From assembly GCF_016802725.1 (NCBI RefSeq), contig NC_052671.1, positions 15,457,231-15,521,230 on the forward strand: a stretch of DNA of 64,000 bases, written 5' to 3'. The stretch is from Solenopsis invicta (lineage: Eukaryota > Arthropoda > Insecta > Hymenoptera > Formicidae). Below the pieces are notes generated by a model. The model saw nothing but the letters and a program-made list of their open reading frames with translations, did not search any database and was not told the origin of the DNA. Position 1 is the stretch's first letter. Each line of letters starts with the position of its first letter. A program made the position numbers and the translations under genes. Of this stretch, positions 11,401 to 24,344 are shown piece by piece.

Positions 11401-13200
11401 GTGATAAAATTTACTGAATCGCAAATGCTTATGCGAGATTTGCGAGAAAATATTCCATCTCTGTAGGCAGATGAACAATCACGAAATTATTTGTCCGGGT
11501 ACACGAGACTGGGTTGGACGTTCATTTTATGCTGCAAATTAAAAGCACACTTTCGATGGAAATGCATCATTGGCACAATATTCGGAGAAAAAAGTCCTAC
11601 CTAGTCTAACAATTAAACATTTAAGGATAACGCCTCAACTATGTATAATATTATACAATAAAAACAATAATTATATCAACTAAACATTCGCTAGATAAGT
11701 ATTAGAAAAATAGTAACACAAATATAGACGATGAAAAAGTTGAGCTTACTAGGATTCAAACTTGAGGTCTTTTGTTCTTGTTCTTGCATTTAAGCTGCTA
11801 CGCTACTCACTGCTCTCATAATTATTTTTCATATATAAATACTTAATCATCTCACCATTATAACACAAATAGGGCTCAATAAAAAATATATTATTGATGC
11901 TAAAGTGTGTTGTAGTAAATGACTTGTCATTATTGGTAATAATTAGTTGTTAATAATTAATTGCTATGACATAACTGATTATTATGGCATTGTGTTTTAT
12001 TTAAAAAAAAAATAATAATTGTTTGAATTAGAAAAATACAAGTGTCATATCTTATGTGAATGAAGTCTCTAACTCTAACTGTGTAGTAAAGTTACTATAT
12101 TAATCGATAGTGCGCATAAATTACTGCAGTGACTATATTTTTTTTTAGTATTTAGTATTTATTACTATTTCAGATTTTATTACTTCGTAAAATTAGTGGC
12201 AGGTATTTAAATTTCAGGTTGCTAGAACTATTTTGTTTTCTTTCAGTAAAGATTTTCATTTTCAATAAAGTTTCCCCTAAAAACTTGTGTTTGACGAATT
12301 CGTATGAAATAAACTCTTAACATCGTGTATCCGAACAATTAGTTTCATGACTGTACAAAATAGAATATCATTCAACTTTGAAAAGTACAATTCACTTATT
12401 TTCGCTTAGTTAAAAAGTTCTGCTTTTTACTTCTACATCCGTCTTCTTCATTTCGTTCCTCACAAAACAGTTCCTGACAAACAATTAGACCTTTTGGTTG
12501 TTGGTTAATAGAGGGAACTAAACCGTATGCCTTCCTATACAGATAACGCGTATGAAAACGGAAACGCTTCACGCGCACCCACCCTTCGCGATGACTTTGA
12601 CAACCCCTAACAGAGCATCTCTCCCCGGCATACAAATTCAATAAGCAATAATCAATGCCAACCCGACGGCGTAGCCGGCCGAGCACAAATCGTTCAAACA
12701 GTCAATCAAAAGGCTTCACTTCCATCCTACGTTTTTTTTTATCCCTGACTTGGTGCCCTTTCCTTCTACATCACGTTTTTACATATATACACACACATAC
12801 ACACAATCGCCCTAATCCTTCGCCATACCTTGCTCCACGATCTCCTCTGGGATGTGTGACGTAATAACGTCAAAGTACGACGTGGAGCAATTTAGTGTTC
12901 GAAAAAGAATTATGATTTCACGTTCCCGCAAGTTTCTTCATGCACCAAAGCAATTTTTCAATATGGCATTAACAAATGTATATTCAATATTTAACACTAA
13001 AAAGATACTTTGATATAAAAACAGACCCTAACGCCAAAAAATATTAAGCTATAAGTAAAAAAAATTAAAAGATACTTTTGAGAAGAAAAATTCAGTATAG
13101 ATGTTTCTATAATTCAAATAATCCAAGTATATAAATACACATACATCATACAGATGCATCGGTGACAGTAGCGGAGTTCCAAATGACAGCTGCAAACAAT
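11401..13200. other. AT-rich spacer holding a tRNA-derived sequence
   Basis: AT-rich DNA apart from a moderately GC-richer part at 12540-12870. The only feature recognised is the tRNA-like sequence at 11741-11818. Confidence 0.55.
11741..11818 (-). ncRNA. tRNA-derived sequence (SINE head or tRNA pseudogene)
   Basis: Read on the minus strand, this 78-base stretch has an internal RNA polymerase III promoter pair. An A box (TAGCGTAGCAGC, 11805-11794) matches 11 of 12 positions of TRGCNNAGYNGG. A B box (AGTTTGAATCC, 11762-11752) matches 9 of 11 positions of GGTTCGANTCC. The 31-base gap between them is the spacing of a real tRNA. The outer bases can pair weakly (TGAG with CTCA). No good anticodon stem forms and the middle is an ACAAGA-type simple repeat, so it is not a functional tRNA. 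A tRNA-derived SINE or decayed tRNA pseudogene fits best. Confidence 0.45.
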
Positions 13201-13562
13201 CTCCGACTATCGTGTTAATTTCATTACAGACGCGGCTTAAGCCACATTATTGTCAGCGCTTCGTACAGAGGGAATCAATAACGCGAACGAATATCGGCGT
13301 AACGAAAAATCAAGATGGATTGGGCGCCGCGGCGGGCAATACGTCATACGATCAGCGGCGCCGCGGCCGTCACACGCGCTTTCCGGCAATTTGAAGAGCA
13401 ATATGCAATAATATTAAAATTAATGGCGCGGTCTTCGTAAAAACACGAGAGGCGAGAAGGGATGGGGGTGGAGCTGGAGGAGGGGGACGTGTCCCGTCGG
13501 GCACGCACGCGATCTGCTCTCGGTGCGCAGACGAAGACAACAAATTGGCAAAGAGGAAGTAC

Positions 13563-13632
13563 GAGAGAGAGAGAGAGAGAAACGAAGCGGAATAGGGTGG
13601 AAGAGGGGGAGGGGAGGGGGGGGAGGGAGGAT
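13563..13632 (+). repeat. (GA)n microsatellite followed by G-rich tract
   Basis: (GA)n at 13563-13581, then a G-rich run at 13595-13632 with G-tracts of 5, 4 and 9 separated by single A. The latter is quadruplex-competent. Confidence 0.8.
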
Positions 13633-14045
13633 GGTACCGCGAGAGCCCACTCGTAATAATCTCCGCTAATTTAGCTTCTGGAATACGGTAACTGTATCGT
13701 TAATATTCTGAACCCGGTTAATAATAGATGTTGATGCGCCATTTGGGCCGATGAGATTTCGGGGTGGAGTTCGAGGCTGAAGTGGACCCGGCCCCGACCG
13801 CCCGCTCGTTCGCATCGCGCCCTTCGGTACCAACCGCGGCCTCGCCGGCTGCCTCCGAGGATACGCGGCTATCCTGCAGGACCCGCCTAACGGCCGTTTA
13901 TAAATGTTAGATCGACGCTCGCGGGCTCCGCCGCCGGGCGTCTCGCAGCTTTATGGCCACCGATAATCCAACGAGTCGCGAACATTGCCAAAGTTCCAAT
14001 CGACCGTTAGAACGGCCGCGAGATACGCTTTAAGAAGAGGCAAAC

Positions 14046-14075
14046 GTTTCCATTGTAATTTCTTACAATGGAAAC
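14046..14075. repeat. Perfect 13-bp stem-loop
   Basis: GTTTCCATTGTAA (14046-14058) and its exact reverse complement (14063-14075) flank a four-base loop TTTC. No poly-T terminator or transposon end is adjacent. Function unknown. Confidence 0.8.
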
Positions 14076-14126
14076 TTTATTCAACGGGCTATCTGGGCTC
14101 TCGATATCTTGAAATTTTACTTCTTA

Positions 14127-14130
<4 letters not shown>

Positions 14131-14167
<37 letters not shown>
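14131..14167. repeat. (TC)18 microsatellite
   Basis: Uninterrupted TC dinucleotide run of about 37 bases. Confidence 0.95.
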
Positions 14168-14169
<2 letters not shown>

Positions 14170-15230
14170 TTTAACATTCGCAATTCCTCGCGATACTCGT
14201 TCACTGCTTCACAAAGTGATAATTAAAGTATTAAATGTATAACTTCATATACTTATTATGAAAATATCATAACCTAAGGGGGAAAATGCGTTTTATATGG
14301 TCTGCCAAGCTCGTCGCGCGCAAACATCTTGCGCACTACCAGGCGGGATGCCCTAAACTGAAACGCGCTCTATTAAAATCCTCCCGCTCCTTCTGTTCGT
14401 CGTAATAACGAAATCAAAGCACTTTACGCGCCTCGGTACGAGGTACATCTCTGACCTAACAAGACGTATATCTCTCCATCCCCGGGCGGGTTAGTCGTTG
14501 GCAGCGATAGCCACGAAGTGCCTTTTTATCGAGTCAATGCGCTATCGTCGGATGGTTTTATTGGAGAAGGGTCGAACGGAACGAGGGGGAGGGGGACGCG
14601 TTTCCGCGTTGACTTTTCGCTTTTTCGCTGGGGCGAGAGTCTCCTTCTCCCCGGTCAGACGGGGGTGTTGAGAACTCGGGGACGAGCGGTTGGGCGGCAA
14701 AGGGTCGCCCCCGCCGCCCGTTCGGAGACCCCGGAAGACCAATTTCGCGATACGGATACGACTACGAGAAATATGGAAACTCCGCTTTAAAGGACGTAAA
14801 ATGACCCGGAGGTGGCGGGCTTTATAGACACGTCGGGACGCGGCACCTCTGGCGGTCCATAAACGTGATGTACGCCCGCAGATTTTGTCCCGGCATCGAG
14901 ATTGGATGGCGGGGGGGTGACGCGAGGGAAAGGCGAGTCCCAGAGGACCCGACTCGCGAGGGCTGGCGCGCTCCAGACTTTACACGGTCCGCGTAGTAAC
15001 AAACAAAGATGGATGGATAGATAGGCGCCGGGGCTGCGAATAGATAGCCGCGCGGATATGTCTTTACCCGTGTGACCTGGAAAACCAATGCGATTGAAAA
15101 ATGCAGTATTTGAATGGGGAACGCGGTCGCCTTTAAAGAGAGATACCGTGAATCTAAATGGAGAGCTTTGTGCGAACGTTGAATAAAGATCGCAGCTGAA
15201 TCGTGAATTTTTTTTCATGCGCGGCTATTA
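14168..15230. other. GC-rich spacer, no gene recognised
   Basis: After a short AT stretch, CpG-rich DNA with overlapping frames on both strands (14518-14790 plus, 14787-15218 minus). None has recognisable domains. Confidence 0.5.
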
Positions 15231-16288
15231 TTATGAAATAAGTAGAGATATTTTCACTCTAACGCTATCTCTGAGAATTATACTCCCAACTCATATTTTT
15301 ATAAAATAATAACAGCGACGTCGTTGTAATGTATCTGTAAAATAGCTTCTGTGCATCTAGACGTCTGCATCATTTAATCATTATTTTTAAAACGGACCGA
15401 AAGAGTTTTATTTCGCCAAAATTTCACTACTTCAACAGAAATGTAAATTTTAATGATTAATATTGGGCGAAAAAGAAAAAAATAGAAATAAGACATGTAG
15501 TAATAATAATAAAGCAAACTAAGAGGATTAAAATAAGAATAAATTCACTGAAATATTGACTCAGTCCCGAATTAAAGTTGATCCAAAAGAGACTTATATT
15601 CAACTTATCATTAACACATGAATAGCTGCAAGGACAAAACAATTTACGCAGATCCTGTTTTGGCTATCGACAAACAGCTCGTCGCCGAGGGGGCGACTTC
15701 TACCCCGAGCCCTCTCCACGTCGCGTCAACCCTTGATTTTTAGCGTCCCGCTGCGCGGCCAAGGGCGAAAACGGGCTCAGATTTATTCCCCGCCGGTGCC
15801 TCGGGAGACTCTCCACCTCGTCGTCCACCACCTCCTTCGCTCTCCGTCCTCCTTCTACGTCGGCCTTTATTGACCCTTTATACATCTATTTGTTATGCCG
15901 CGGTCCTTTGTGCGACGGTAGACGCGCGGGGGCGCGCGTAAGGGGCGCCGGGTGATCCCCCGACGTACTCGACCGGCGTTCTCTCCCCTGGCTATATTTG
16001 ACCAGTATTATAAAAATCAACCGACCGATTTCCTACGTGAAATATTACCGCCGTGCGTTCCTGAATATTTTATCACTGTCCACGTTCCCGCAACTCCCCA
16101 ACGGATGCCGCGTCCCTTCTTTCCTTCGCCCGCCGGAACCAAGGGGGGAGCGCGGAGTGTGAGACGGAAAGTGGAAGGGTACGTAGTTCGATTTTGCTGT
16201 CGCGTTACCTCCTAAGATCTGGGAAACATCAGCAAGCTGTAAATCTTTCATAATTCTTGTAATTTTTGTTGCATAACTATATGATATA
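15231..16288. other. AT-rich then GC-rich spacer
   Basis: AT-rich to about 15640, then CpG-rich to about 16215, ending at the border of the family 1 transposon. No gene recognised. Confidence 0.5.
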
Positions 16289-17180
16289 GGGTGAGGTTGC
16301 CAAAATCGCACCACTTTTGACGTAAAGGTTTATAACTAAGAAATTATGAGGAACATTTTTAATTTTCTTACGTCATAATAAAGTACAACATTTCTCCTTC
16401 CATATTTATTTTTTTTAGAATTTCATGTGTCAGAATTTTATACATCATAAATATTTTAATGACGATTTTTACAAAACCTTTAAATAGTGCGATTTAGGCA
16501 ATCAGTCATTTAAGTCGCAGGTTAATATTATTCTTTCTGAAATAAAGTTACATTTTCTCTGTTAGATTCTTTCTTCTAGTGCCAAAATGTGTTAGATAAG
16601 CATAATTTTATTAACATTGGAGATAAATACCGTAAACTAAATATAATTTCTGTCAGTGTCATCAATTCGCTAATTTTTCAATAATTTTGCAATAACATCG
16701 TTACATTATGACAATATTGTTATAATATATGCTTGCATGATTATTATATTGATTTTATATATATAACCACGATCAAAGCAATAGTACAATTTAGGAAATT
16801 AATTGTAAGACATATGTATATGGTGCGATTTAGGACACTAAAGTATTTTGTAAAACTTTATTTAATTTGCAAATAAGAACACAAAGTTATTTGAATTTTA
16901 TTATTTTAATAATATTGCAATTATTACAAATTATCAAAATTTAGATTATTTATTTTACCTTTCTTGCAATCAAGCTACAAAATAGCAACAAAGTTACGAT
17001 TTTTCTATAGATATTAATAAGAAAATTTCTATTGTTCTGAATATGTTGAGTTCAATGAAGGATGATAATAATGTTACGTAGTTCCCAAATAATTTCACAA
17101 GGAATGTACAAGTACTGTGATTTAATTTATATGCAAGGTGGTGCGATTTAGGAGCCGTTGCGATATCGGCAACCTTACCC
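16289..17180 (+). mobile_element. Non-autonomous DNA transposon, family 1 copy A (892 bp)
   Basis: The ends form an imperfect 24-bp terminal inverted repeat. The left end begins GGGTGAGGTTGCC and the reverse-complemented right end begins GGGTAAGGTTGCC; 20 of 24 positions match, reading on through ATCGCA. TA lies on both sides (16287-16288 and 17181-17182), as expected for Tc1/mariner-type target duplication. The interior is AT-rich with no transposase frame, so the element is non-autonomous. The 12-mer GTGCGATTTAGG recurs at 16487, 16823 and 17141. An inverted relative lies at 59470-60505, with alignable interior (for example the stretch around ATCGTAACTTTG). Superfamily assignment rests on TA and size only. 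Confidence 0.85.
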
Positions 17181-18130
17181 TAAATCTAAGGGTTTTAAAC
17201 TTAACGGAAATCGCATTATCAAACGTACACGCTATAATTTATTTAAAACTTCCATCTATATAGAGAACACTGCAGTGATATTCCTTGCAACCGGGCCTTG
17301 CATTCGTATGCGAGATAACGTCACAAGAAGGATGATTACTGACCGTGGCACACGTTATCAGTCATCATAAATTAATCATTCGTGCCGATGAACGCAGCGA
17401 GCTAGATTTTACTCGGGTGCTCGCTCAAATCGGCGCGATCCTTTTTTTTTCTCTCTCTCTTTTGGTTCCGCCATTATACCGGGAGCAGCCGGATCTGCCG
17501 GCCGCGGGATCAACATGCATCAAGATTCCAATCTACGGCGTATGACCTAGGCTTCACGGGGACAACGAGACGTGGACGACGAGAGGATCGCGGCGCGGAG
17601 GACTGTATTCCTGCAGGACGCCGAGGCTACTAATCTACCAGAATTATAGACGGTGACGGTAGCTAATTGTCTATCTATATCTGGCCCGACGTAGGTGTGT
17701 GTCTCAATGCTCCCTCTCGTATATGCCGCCCGTATATGCGGACATTGTATTGTAGCCGAGTCCGAGGCTGGACCGTCCGTCAGGTCTCTCTCGGACCGGG
17801 GACCCCGCTTGCATAATGGCCGAGCGGCGTACGTGCATTCCTAATAATGAAGACAACGATAAATCAACGCGGAGAATACGCCCGCGGATGTGCGCCGAAT
17901 ATCCTATGCATAATATCGCGTCATTATCTGTGCCGGCTACCGCGCTCTCGTGCACGCGCGGACCTCCGACTCCGACTTTGGTGCGCGGCCCTGCCGGGCT
18001 TGTGTATTTGCGTCGGGGTGCATCGGATTGCGTCCCGAGGTCCTTCGAGGATGCATCGACGATGCTCGCCCGTAGGTCGCGATTAGTCCCTTAATGGATT
18101 TATAGTCATTCACCCGACATTACGCGAACG
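17181..18130. other. CpG-rich spacer, no gene recognised
   Basis: CpG-rich from about 17340 with a short T/TC-rich run near 17443. Frames at 17704-17955 minus and 17816-18094 plus overlap on opposite strands and match nothing known. Confidence 0.5.
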
Positions 18131-19623
18131 CAATCACGAAGAATAATCCATATTTATTTGTCTTAACCGAGAGGCGTTTGCCGAATGCGTAATATCGAAT
18201 TCTTATTATGTCTCTATTTAATATTTTGAGAAAAATAGATTTTGCAACATGCATGTATCGTACAATTGTATCTAAATATGTCAAATAAAGAAATGATAAA
18301 AATTAAAATTCTAAGTTGGCATCTATTAATTTTTTTTATTTATATTATATAGTAATTTTTATATATTTCTTGTGATTTTTATATATTTCTATCAATTACG
18401 TCTATAAAATATTATGTTGCTTAAAAGGGATGACAATTTTGCTTCTCTCGGCCATTGATTAAATGAAGAATCGTTTTCACGAACATTATTCGTTCACGTA
18501 CGACTGACCGTACATTAATTCGCTGCGGTAACCGGTGACAGTAGCTATCGATCGATTAGACATCGGAAACCTATCCGCGGTACCAATAATGATCTGCCGT
18601 TTGTTCCTGTAACGAGATGGATCAATCCTGCGTAATCAAAACACAATCGACACAAAATCACAGCAGAAAATATAAAACAGAAAATTGAAGATTTATAAAA
18701 GAAATATCAACAATTTATTATATAATTATTGTAGAACAATACATTTATTCCAAAATATGTGGGCACGCATGATTAAAGTACGTTATACCATAATAATCGG
18801 TTGAATTTTCTTAATAGTAAACTTTATCGATGTAATAAGCAATTACGTAAAACAATTTTTATCTAAACAATAATAAATAAAAATAGGATCAATGAAAATA
18901 TTAAGATTGTATTGAGAGAAATTTTGTGATATTATAGTGACTGTAAAATTATAAGTTCGATATTTTTATAATTATTGCTACGGTTAGTAATAATTTTATG
19001 TTTAATGTTTTACTACCTCTGAAAAAAATTTCAATATAAATTATAATAATGTTAAATATTAATGTAATAAAAAACCAAGAAAAATATAAAAGTAAAATAA
19101 GCATTTCTATGTATTTTATAATAAATATAACTATTTCTTAAAAATTTGCTTGTTATTTACGTAGTAATGACTGTAATTTGTATGATCAAAACTATAAATA
19201 TATAAAGGGAAAACATTACTGTAATTACTATAATTTAACTATAATTTATAGTTACTTTTGATGCTAATTAATATTTATAAATATATTTATAGTTGTTCTG
19301 ACCATGAAAATTATAGTTATTAATTATTATTACTACTAAATAGTAAGCGAATATTAAAATAATATAAGATATTTGCTATAATTGTGATTGCACTTACTCT
19401 ATAAAAATTTATTTTACTTTTTCCGTCCATATTTTGATATTTTACTATATTAATATCTAAAATTATCATAATTTGTAGTAAATTTTTTATATAGTTGCTA
19501 ATACTATAATTATAGAGTTATTGTTACTAACATTTTAACTATAAAAATAGAGCTTCCAATTATAATTACTGTACTTTAACATATAAGTATAGTCACAAGT
19601 ACCGAACATTTTTCTTTCATTGT
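18131..19623. other. AT-rich spacer with recurrent TATAGTTA-type motifs
   Basis: Very AT-rich DNA. From about 18940 to 19600, AACTATA or TATAGTT strings recur many times. The outer parts show a weak inverted similarity (TAGTGACTGTA near 18938 against TTGTGACTATA reading leftwards from about 19600). This may be an old AT-rich element, but its borders cannot be fixed by eye. A 20-bp near-duplicate (ATTTTTATATATTTCT-type) lies at about 18353-18392. Confidence 0.3.
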
Positions 19624-19680
19624 ATTAAATTGCTTGTCAAATTAATTTGTGATATTATGTATTCCAGTTTCAGTTAAGGG
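19624..19680 (+). repeat. Dispersed repeat, copy 1 (partial)
   Basis: About 57 bases align with the repeats at 24162-24269 and 25021-25165 through shared blocks TAAATTG, TTGTCAA and TGTGATATTAT. It ends in a TTAAG-type string like copy 2. The family is unknown. Confidence 0.45.
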
Positions 19681-20350
19681 CTATTTCATAACCAACGAAT
19701 GTGCAGAGCGCAGTTCACATGACTTAGAGATTGTATAAACTTATAGAAAAATTATTATTAGATATCAAGATCCGCCACAGATTGATGGTTGGCTCTCACA
19801 TCTTTGATTGAAGTTTCCATCTATTTATGCGCCGTACGAACAAGTAACTGGCAGGATAAGGAGTAACCAAGCGCGATTCCCTTAGTCGCGTCGGGAATCG
19901 ATCTCGAGTGCAATACGAGTCCTCAGGATGTACGTACGGTAAAGCGAAATCCGGTAAGGCAAAGGTAAGAAATCGCGCGCGAGGCAGCGGAGGAAGGAAA
20001 ATACGAGCAGTCTGGCAGTCCGTGATTCCGCGGCCGCTGGATCACCTGTGCGGCAAGTGGATATCGGTTACCGGCGATCTTTACGCGCGCACAATATCGC
20101 GCATACCGAGATTTCCTACCGCTCTGTCACGCGGTATTGTTTTACCTTTGATTGTGCGCGCTCGTTACGCGTTCAGTCATGGCGACCTGACGAGAGATCC
20201 GAATACCTCCTCTACCGATCTCCTTTTGTAAGTGCCTGACGGCTCGTCTTTCGCTGGGGAATAAACTGCTCGAGTGACGTCAGCTTCGAGTCCCGCTCCT
20301 TCCGGCACGATCTTGTATTCCAGAACAATGCTCGCCGATCCTTACACAAC
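19681..20350. other. CpG-rich block, no gene recognised
   Basis: CpG-rich core at about 19860-20340. Frames at 19908-20231 and 20048-20239 overlap in different phases and show no domain. Confidence 0.5.
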
Positions 20351-21930
20351 AAACAAGCTTGTTCCGCATTGCTACTTTCATATTTTATCAGTATCAATTT
20401 TTTATTATCACAATTGGACCATTTTTAATTGAATTCCTTTCTACGTATCAAAATTACATAATAATAAGAAAATGCGATGTTTAGTAGAAAAATTCTAAAC
20501 ATTAAATATTTCTTATTTAATTGAAAATTTTGACTGATACGTAAAAGCACAATATAAACAATCCAATTACCTAACTGGTCATTGCTAGATCTTAGTGCTA
20601 ATATTTATTATGTGATTTTATGTTTTTCTTTTTTTCAAGATTCACCAAACTGCACGTGGATTAAATTTTTAATGTTAAAAAAACGCGGTTCTAAGTTGAA
20701 CAAGAAATAAAAACATTACGTTATTAAATTCTAAATCAATAATAATAAGTAATACTAACGAGCATCTAATGTGGTAATGATACCAATGAAAACATTTGTC
20801 CCTTAAATTCTTCTTTTTCAAACATTATGTCTATAGAGATAGAATAAAAGACAAATTAAATTTTTTTGTCAATTTATAAATGTTACACAAAAATTAAAAG
20901 ACAAACAACTTTAAATATATTCTCTTTCATTTCATCAAAGTCAACTAAAAATGGTGTTTAATTGTCTGCATACTTTATCTGATATTTCTTTTCTAAAATT
21001 AGTGAAATTTGTTGGCAGATAATGGCCGCCAACTATGTACAGCCACGCTCCTGCGAAACAGATCGTGTCATCGAGGAGGTAGTAATAACTTTGCCAAATG
21101 ACGTGCGGACTAAAGGGGGCATGCATCATGATCCGATACTAATGCGCGTATATCTGGCGTACGATGCAACCTACCGCGCTCGTATCGTTATCATCGATGC
21201 GATCAATCCCACTCAATTAGCCTGATCATTGATTATTGCCCCGTGTAATGTCGCGATCCGCTTCGTGCGCCCACACACCGGGGGAATCTGTCCGCAATTA
21301 ATATAGCGGGGGAGGCGGAGGAAGCGGAGAGACTTGTAAACTATGGCTTCTGGTCAAGACATGTGATACTTGAACGCAATGAATCCGTTCAAAGTCAATG
21401 CATTGCCGTCATTAGAATTATCGACATGTGCTCATATTCGATATCAATTGCTGTTGTATTTGCTAATTAGATAGCGATACCTAAATACGTGCATGAAATT
21501 GATTCACATTGAGCTTCGATATCAATTTTTGTTAGAGCGTTAAATATCAATTATTATAATAAATAAACAGATTGATTTCTTTTTAAGCTGTAGATGACAT
21601 TTTAAATTAGAAAGAAAGAAAGTTTTCACATAAATAATTTAACTTAAAAATATATTATTACCATGTTTCAGTACTCGCGCGTTATTTGGATCAATCTTTA
21701 TTCTGCTCGACTCATTTCTTTAAATTCTAAAACAAGGTATTGTTGTTAAACAAACGAGTTTGCCAGAAAGGTGTTTCACCTTTCTAGCCATGCTTGCTAC
21801 TAGCCTTTTAAAAAAATAAGAATAAAACGTTATGATCTGGAGAAAGAGGACGATTGGACCGACAAATAATGGATGCGAAGAATAGGCACGCAGAAAGACA
21901 ACGTAAGTCGAAGAAAAATTACGAGACGAC
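20351..21930. other. AT-rich spacer with a GC-richer island
   Basis: AT-rich with a CpG-richer island at about 21010-21350. A 9-bp perfect stem-loop (AGAAAGGTG, loop TTT, CACCTTTCT) lies at 21765-21785. No gene recognised. Confidence 0.5.
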
Positions 21931-22930
21931 GGGTTGAAACGAGGCAGCTCACGCCGACCGCAAACCGAGGGCGATATACAGGAAGCCGCGATTAATCCGG
22001 ATTTCAGCGTCAGTCCGATAGACGGAACGCTTGAAACGTCCGGTACCTCGTATTCGCCGTTTCACCGGCCGCGCTACCGCCGTGATATCGAATGTCACTC
22101 GCAGGATCCGTCATTTCGTCCGCGGGTCGATTCGACCGCACGTCATTGCGGTAAGATCTCCGTCTATCCCCTGGACCGGCCCTGATTTTCCGCCCAGGCG
22201 TTTCATCGAAATTCCGTTGAATTCACCGACACCGCACCAGGGACTAGTGGCACGGGGGATGTATACCTGGAAGCTGCATCGGCTAGCTGCATCAACCCGC
22301 GTTATTGCTTGCAACGTGAGGATCCGGATATTCAACCATCTCGAAAGCGAGATTCGTTCGTTCGCCGTGTTGCAACTGAATTACATGTGAATAGATGAAA
22401 TTTAACGACCCGATAATGGAAACGATGACGAACATATTTTGACTCAACTAATGATTATAAGTTTTATAAGATACCGAGTAAGGATCACTTAATTCTATTT
22501 TTGAAGAGCTCCATTTATGGAAATATTGAACTAACAATAAGTGAGAATAAAATCTTTATTACACAATTGCACACAAAAATAAATCACGTCTTCTATAAAA
22601 TATTTATAAATAAACAAGAAGAATTTTTCTAACTCAAGCGTTAGACTTTAGGTTTATCAATATGATAAGACGCAAATAAGAAATAAATTAATAAACAAAC
22701 TAAACATTATTTTCTAAATCAGTTTCAAAATGATTATTAATCCCAAGAACAAAATCTTAGAATTTACTCTACTTTCAAACATCACATTTAATGTTGGATC
22801 TTATTCGATTGAGGTGCCTTATGTAAATATTCCAAATGTTTAAATTTTTCTTTAAGTTTCCATCACACCTGCGCATCTTTTTCAATATAAGATTGTCCTT
22901 CATCAAAAAATGAATAAAACCTTGTTTCGC
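21931..22930. other. CpG-rich block then AT-rich spacer
   Basis: CpG-rich to about 22390 with overlapping frames of no recognisable family, then AT-rich. No repeat ends found. Confidence 0.5.
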
Positions 22931-24161
22931 AACTTGATTCAAATTTCCCACCGTTCTGGTCCATTCTCATCGCGCTGCGGCGATATAACACGACATTCAG
23001 AAAGAAATCTGGGGGATCATTAAAGAGACTGCAGTTATACTACGACGGAGGGCCAACGTCAGGCTCCACCGTAATGATCTCATTGCGACACGCAGCCGGT
23101 TTCCTCCGACATCTAGGGAAACTACGAATCGGTCAGAATTCCGGTGCACGCGGAGGTAGTCGCGACGTGTAGCGCTACTCAGGGTACAGCAGTAGAACGA
23201 GATCTATCTATGCGAACGCATTGTCTATAGCCCTCGTCGCGGAGGGTGGTATTGTGTGACGTCATCATTTGCATACGACGCACCGTTGCGGCTGTTTCCA
23301 GGCCGCCACCCTCACTCTCTCTTGCCCCCCCCCCTTTCCTCTCACGCTCTCTCTCTCTTCTGTTCCCGCTACCTCTCTGCAACCCCTTACACCGCCCTAC
23401 GGACTCTCTCTCCTTCCTTTGACCCTTTCTCCGTTTCACTCCCTGGATGCCCACCTAACCCGGCGACGTCGCCTACGTCCCATACCCGCTGTCGTCTATG
23501 TCCCGTATCTATCTAATTATTGTCGCGGACCCCGGACCGGTCCGGTCGCCGTGATATACCGCATGCTAATAAGCGGCTAAAGACCGGGGACCATGCCAGG
23601 CCGGCCATAAATCTTAACGGCCGATTCTGCGTCGCCGTGAAGCGCCGCGCCGACGATCGTCTTCGAAGAGCCTCGCGGGACTCTCTCGCGCGACGCCGCG
23701 CCATGCCGCGCCGGTGTTGTTAACATCCTCGTCATCTCGTCGTTTGTTTAGTATAGTACTCCGTTCTTACCACTCGAACCGTACAGAAGGATGCCCGACA
23801 ATCTCGCGGAGTTTGCACGATGGGGATACGCCGAGGCGTTTGATACGTCGCTATTCGAACGCGTGTTTCCGCGCGATACGCAACGCATGGAAATAACGTC
23901 ATTCTTATTATCCTGTTTCATTGATTTGTTATCAATTAAAAAAAAACAAGATACATCTAATTGCGATGGATTAAAAATTATATTAGAAATTAGAAATTAA
24001 TAAGAAACGTTTAAATCGCGTATTGTGACTCGTAAGAAATTTACCAATCACAAAATCGATTGTGACGAGAAATAGATATCGACTGTGATTTGTTAATTTT
24101 CTATGATTTAAAGCTTACTGCGCGCATTGTAGATCATTAGAGAGATACATTAGGGTTAACA
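22931..24161. other. GC-rich spacer grading into AT-rich DNA
   Basis: CpG-rich to about 23890 with a C-run and CT tract at 23311-23361. AT-rich after that. Opposite-strand frames near 23179-23580 are microsatellite-driven. Confidence 0.5.
23311..23361 (+). repeat. C-run and CT microsatellite
   Basis: CTCACTCTCTCTTG, a run of eleven C at 23324-23334, then CT-rich sequence. Confidence 0.8.
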
Positions 24162-24269
24162 TCAGTAATACTAAATTGATTGTCAATTTAATTCTGTGAT
24201 ATTATTTTTCTGATTCATTTTAAGAACTGTGTTTGAAATCGAACAAACATCACACGTGAAACATTATTT
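24162..24269 (+). repeat. Dispersed repeat, copy 2
   Basis: Aligns with 25021-25165 in direct orientation. Shared blocks include CAGTAATA, TGTCAATTTA, TTCTGTGATATT, TTTGAAATCGAA and CACGTGAAACATTA. Copy 3 has about 40 extra bases before the last block. No coding content; identity unknown. Confidence 0.65.
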
Positions 24270-24344
24270 CAGCACTAAGATGTTGCTATGGCTGTATGAC
24301 TCTTCTCAATTTGAATTGTTTCATACAGTCTTGGTTCTAATACA

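Larger units (their letters stand above)
13201..14130. other. GC-rich spacer with GA and G-rich tracts
   Basis: CpG-rich DNA containing the purine tract at 13563-13632 and the perfect stem-loop at 14046-14075. No gene recognised. Confidence 0.5.
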
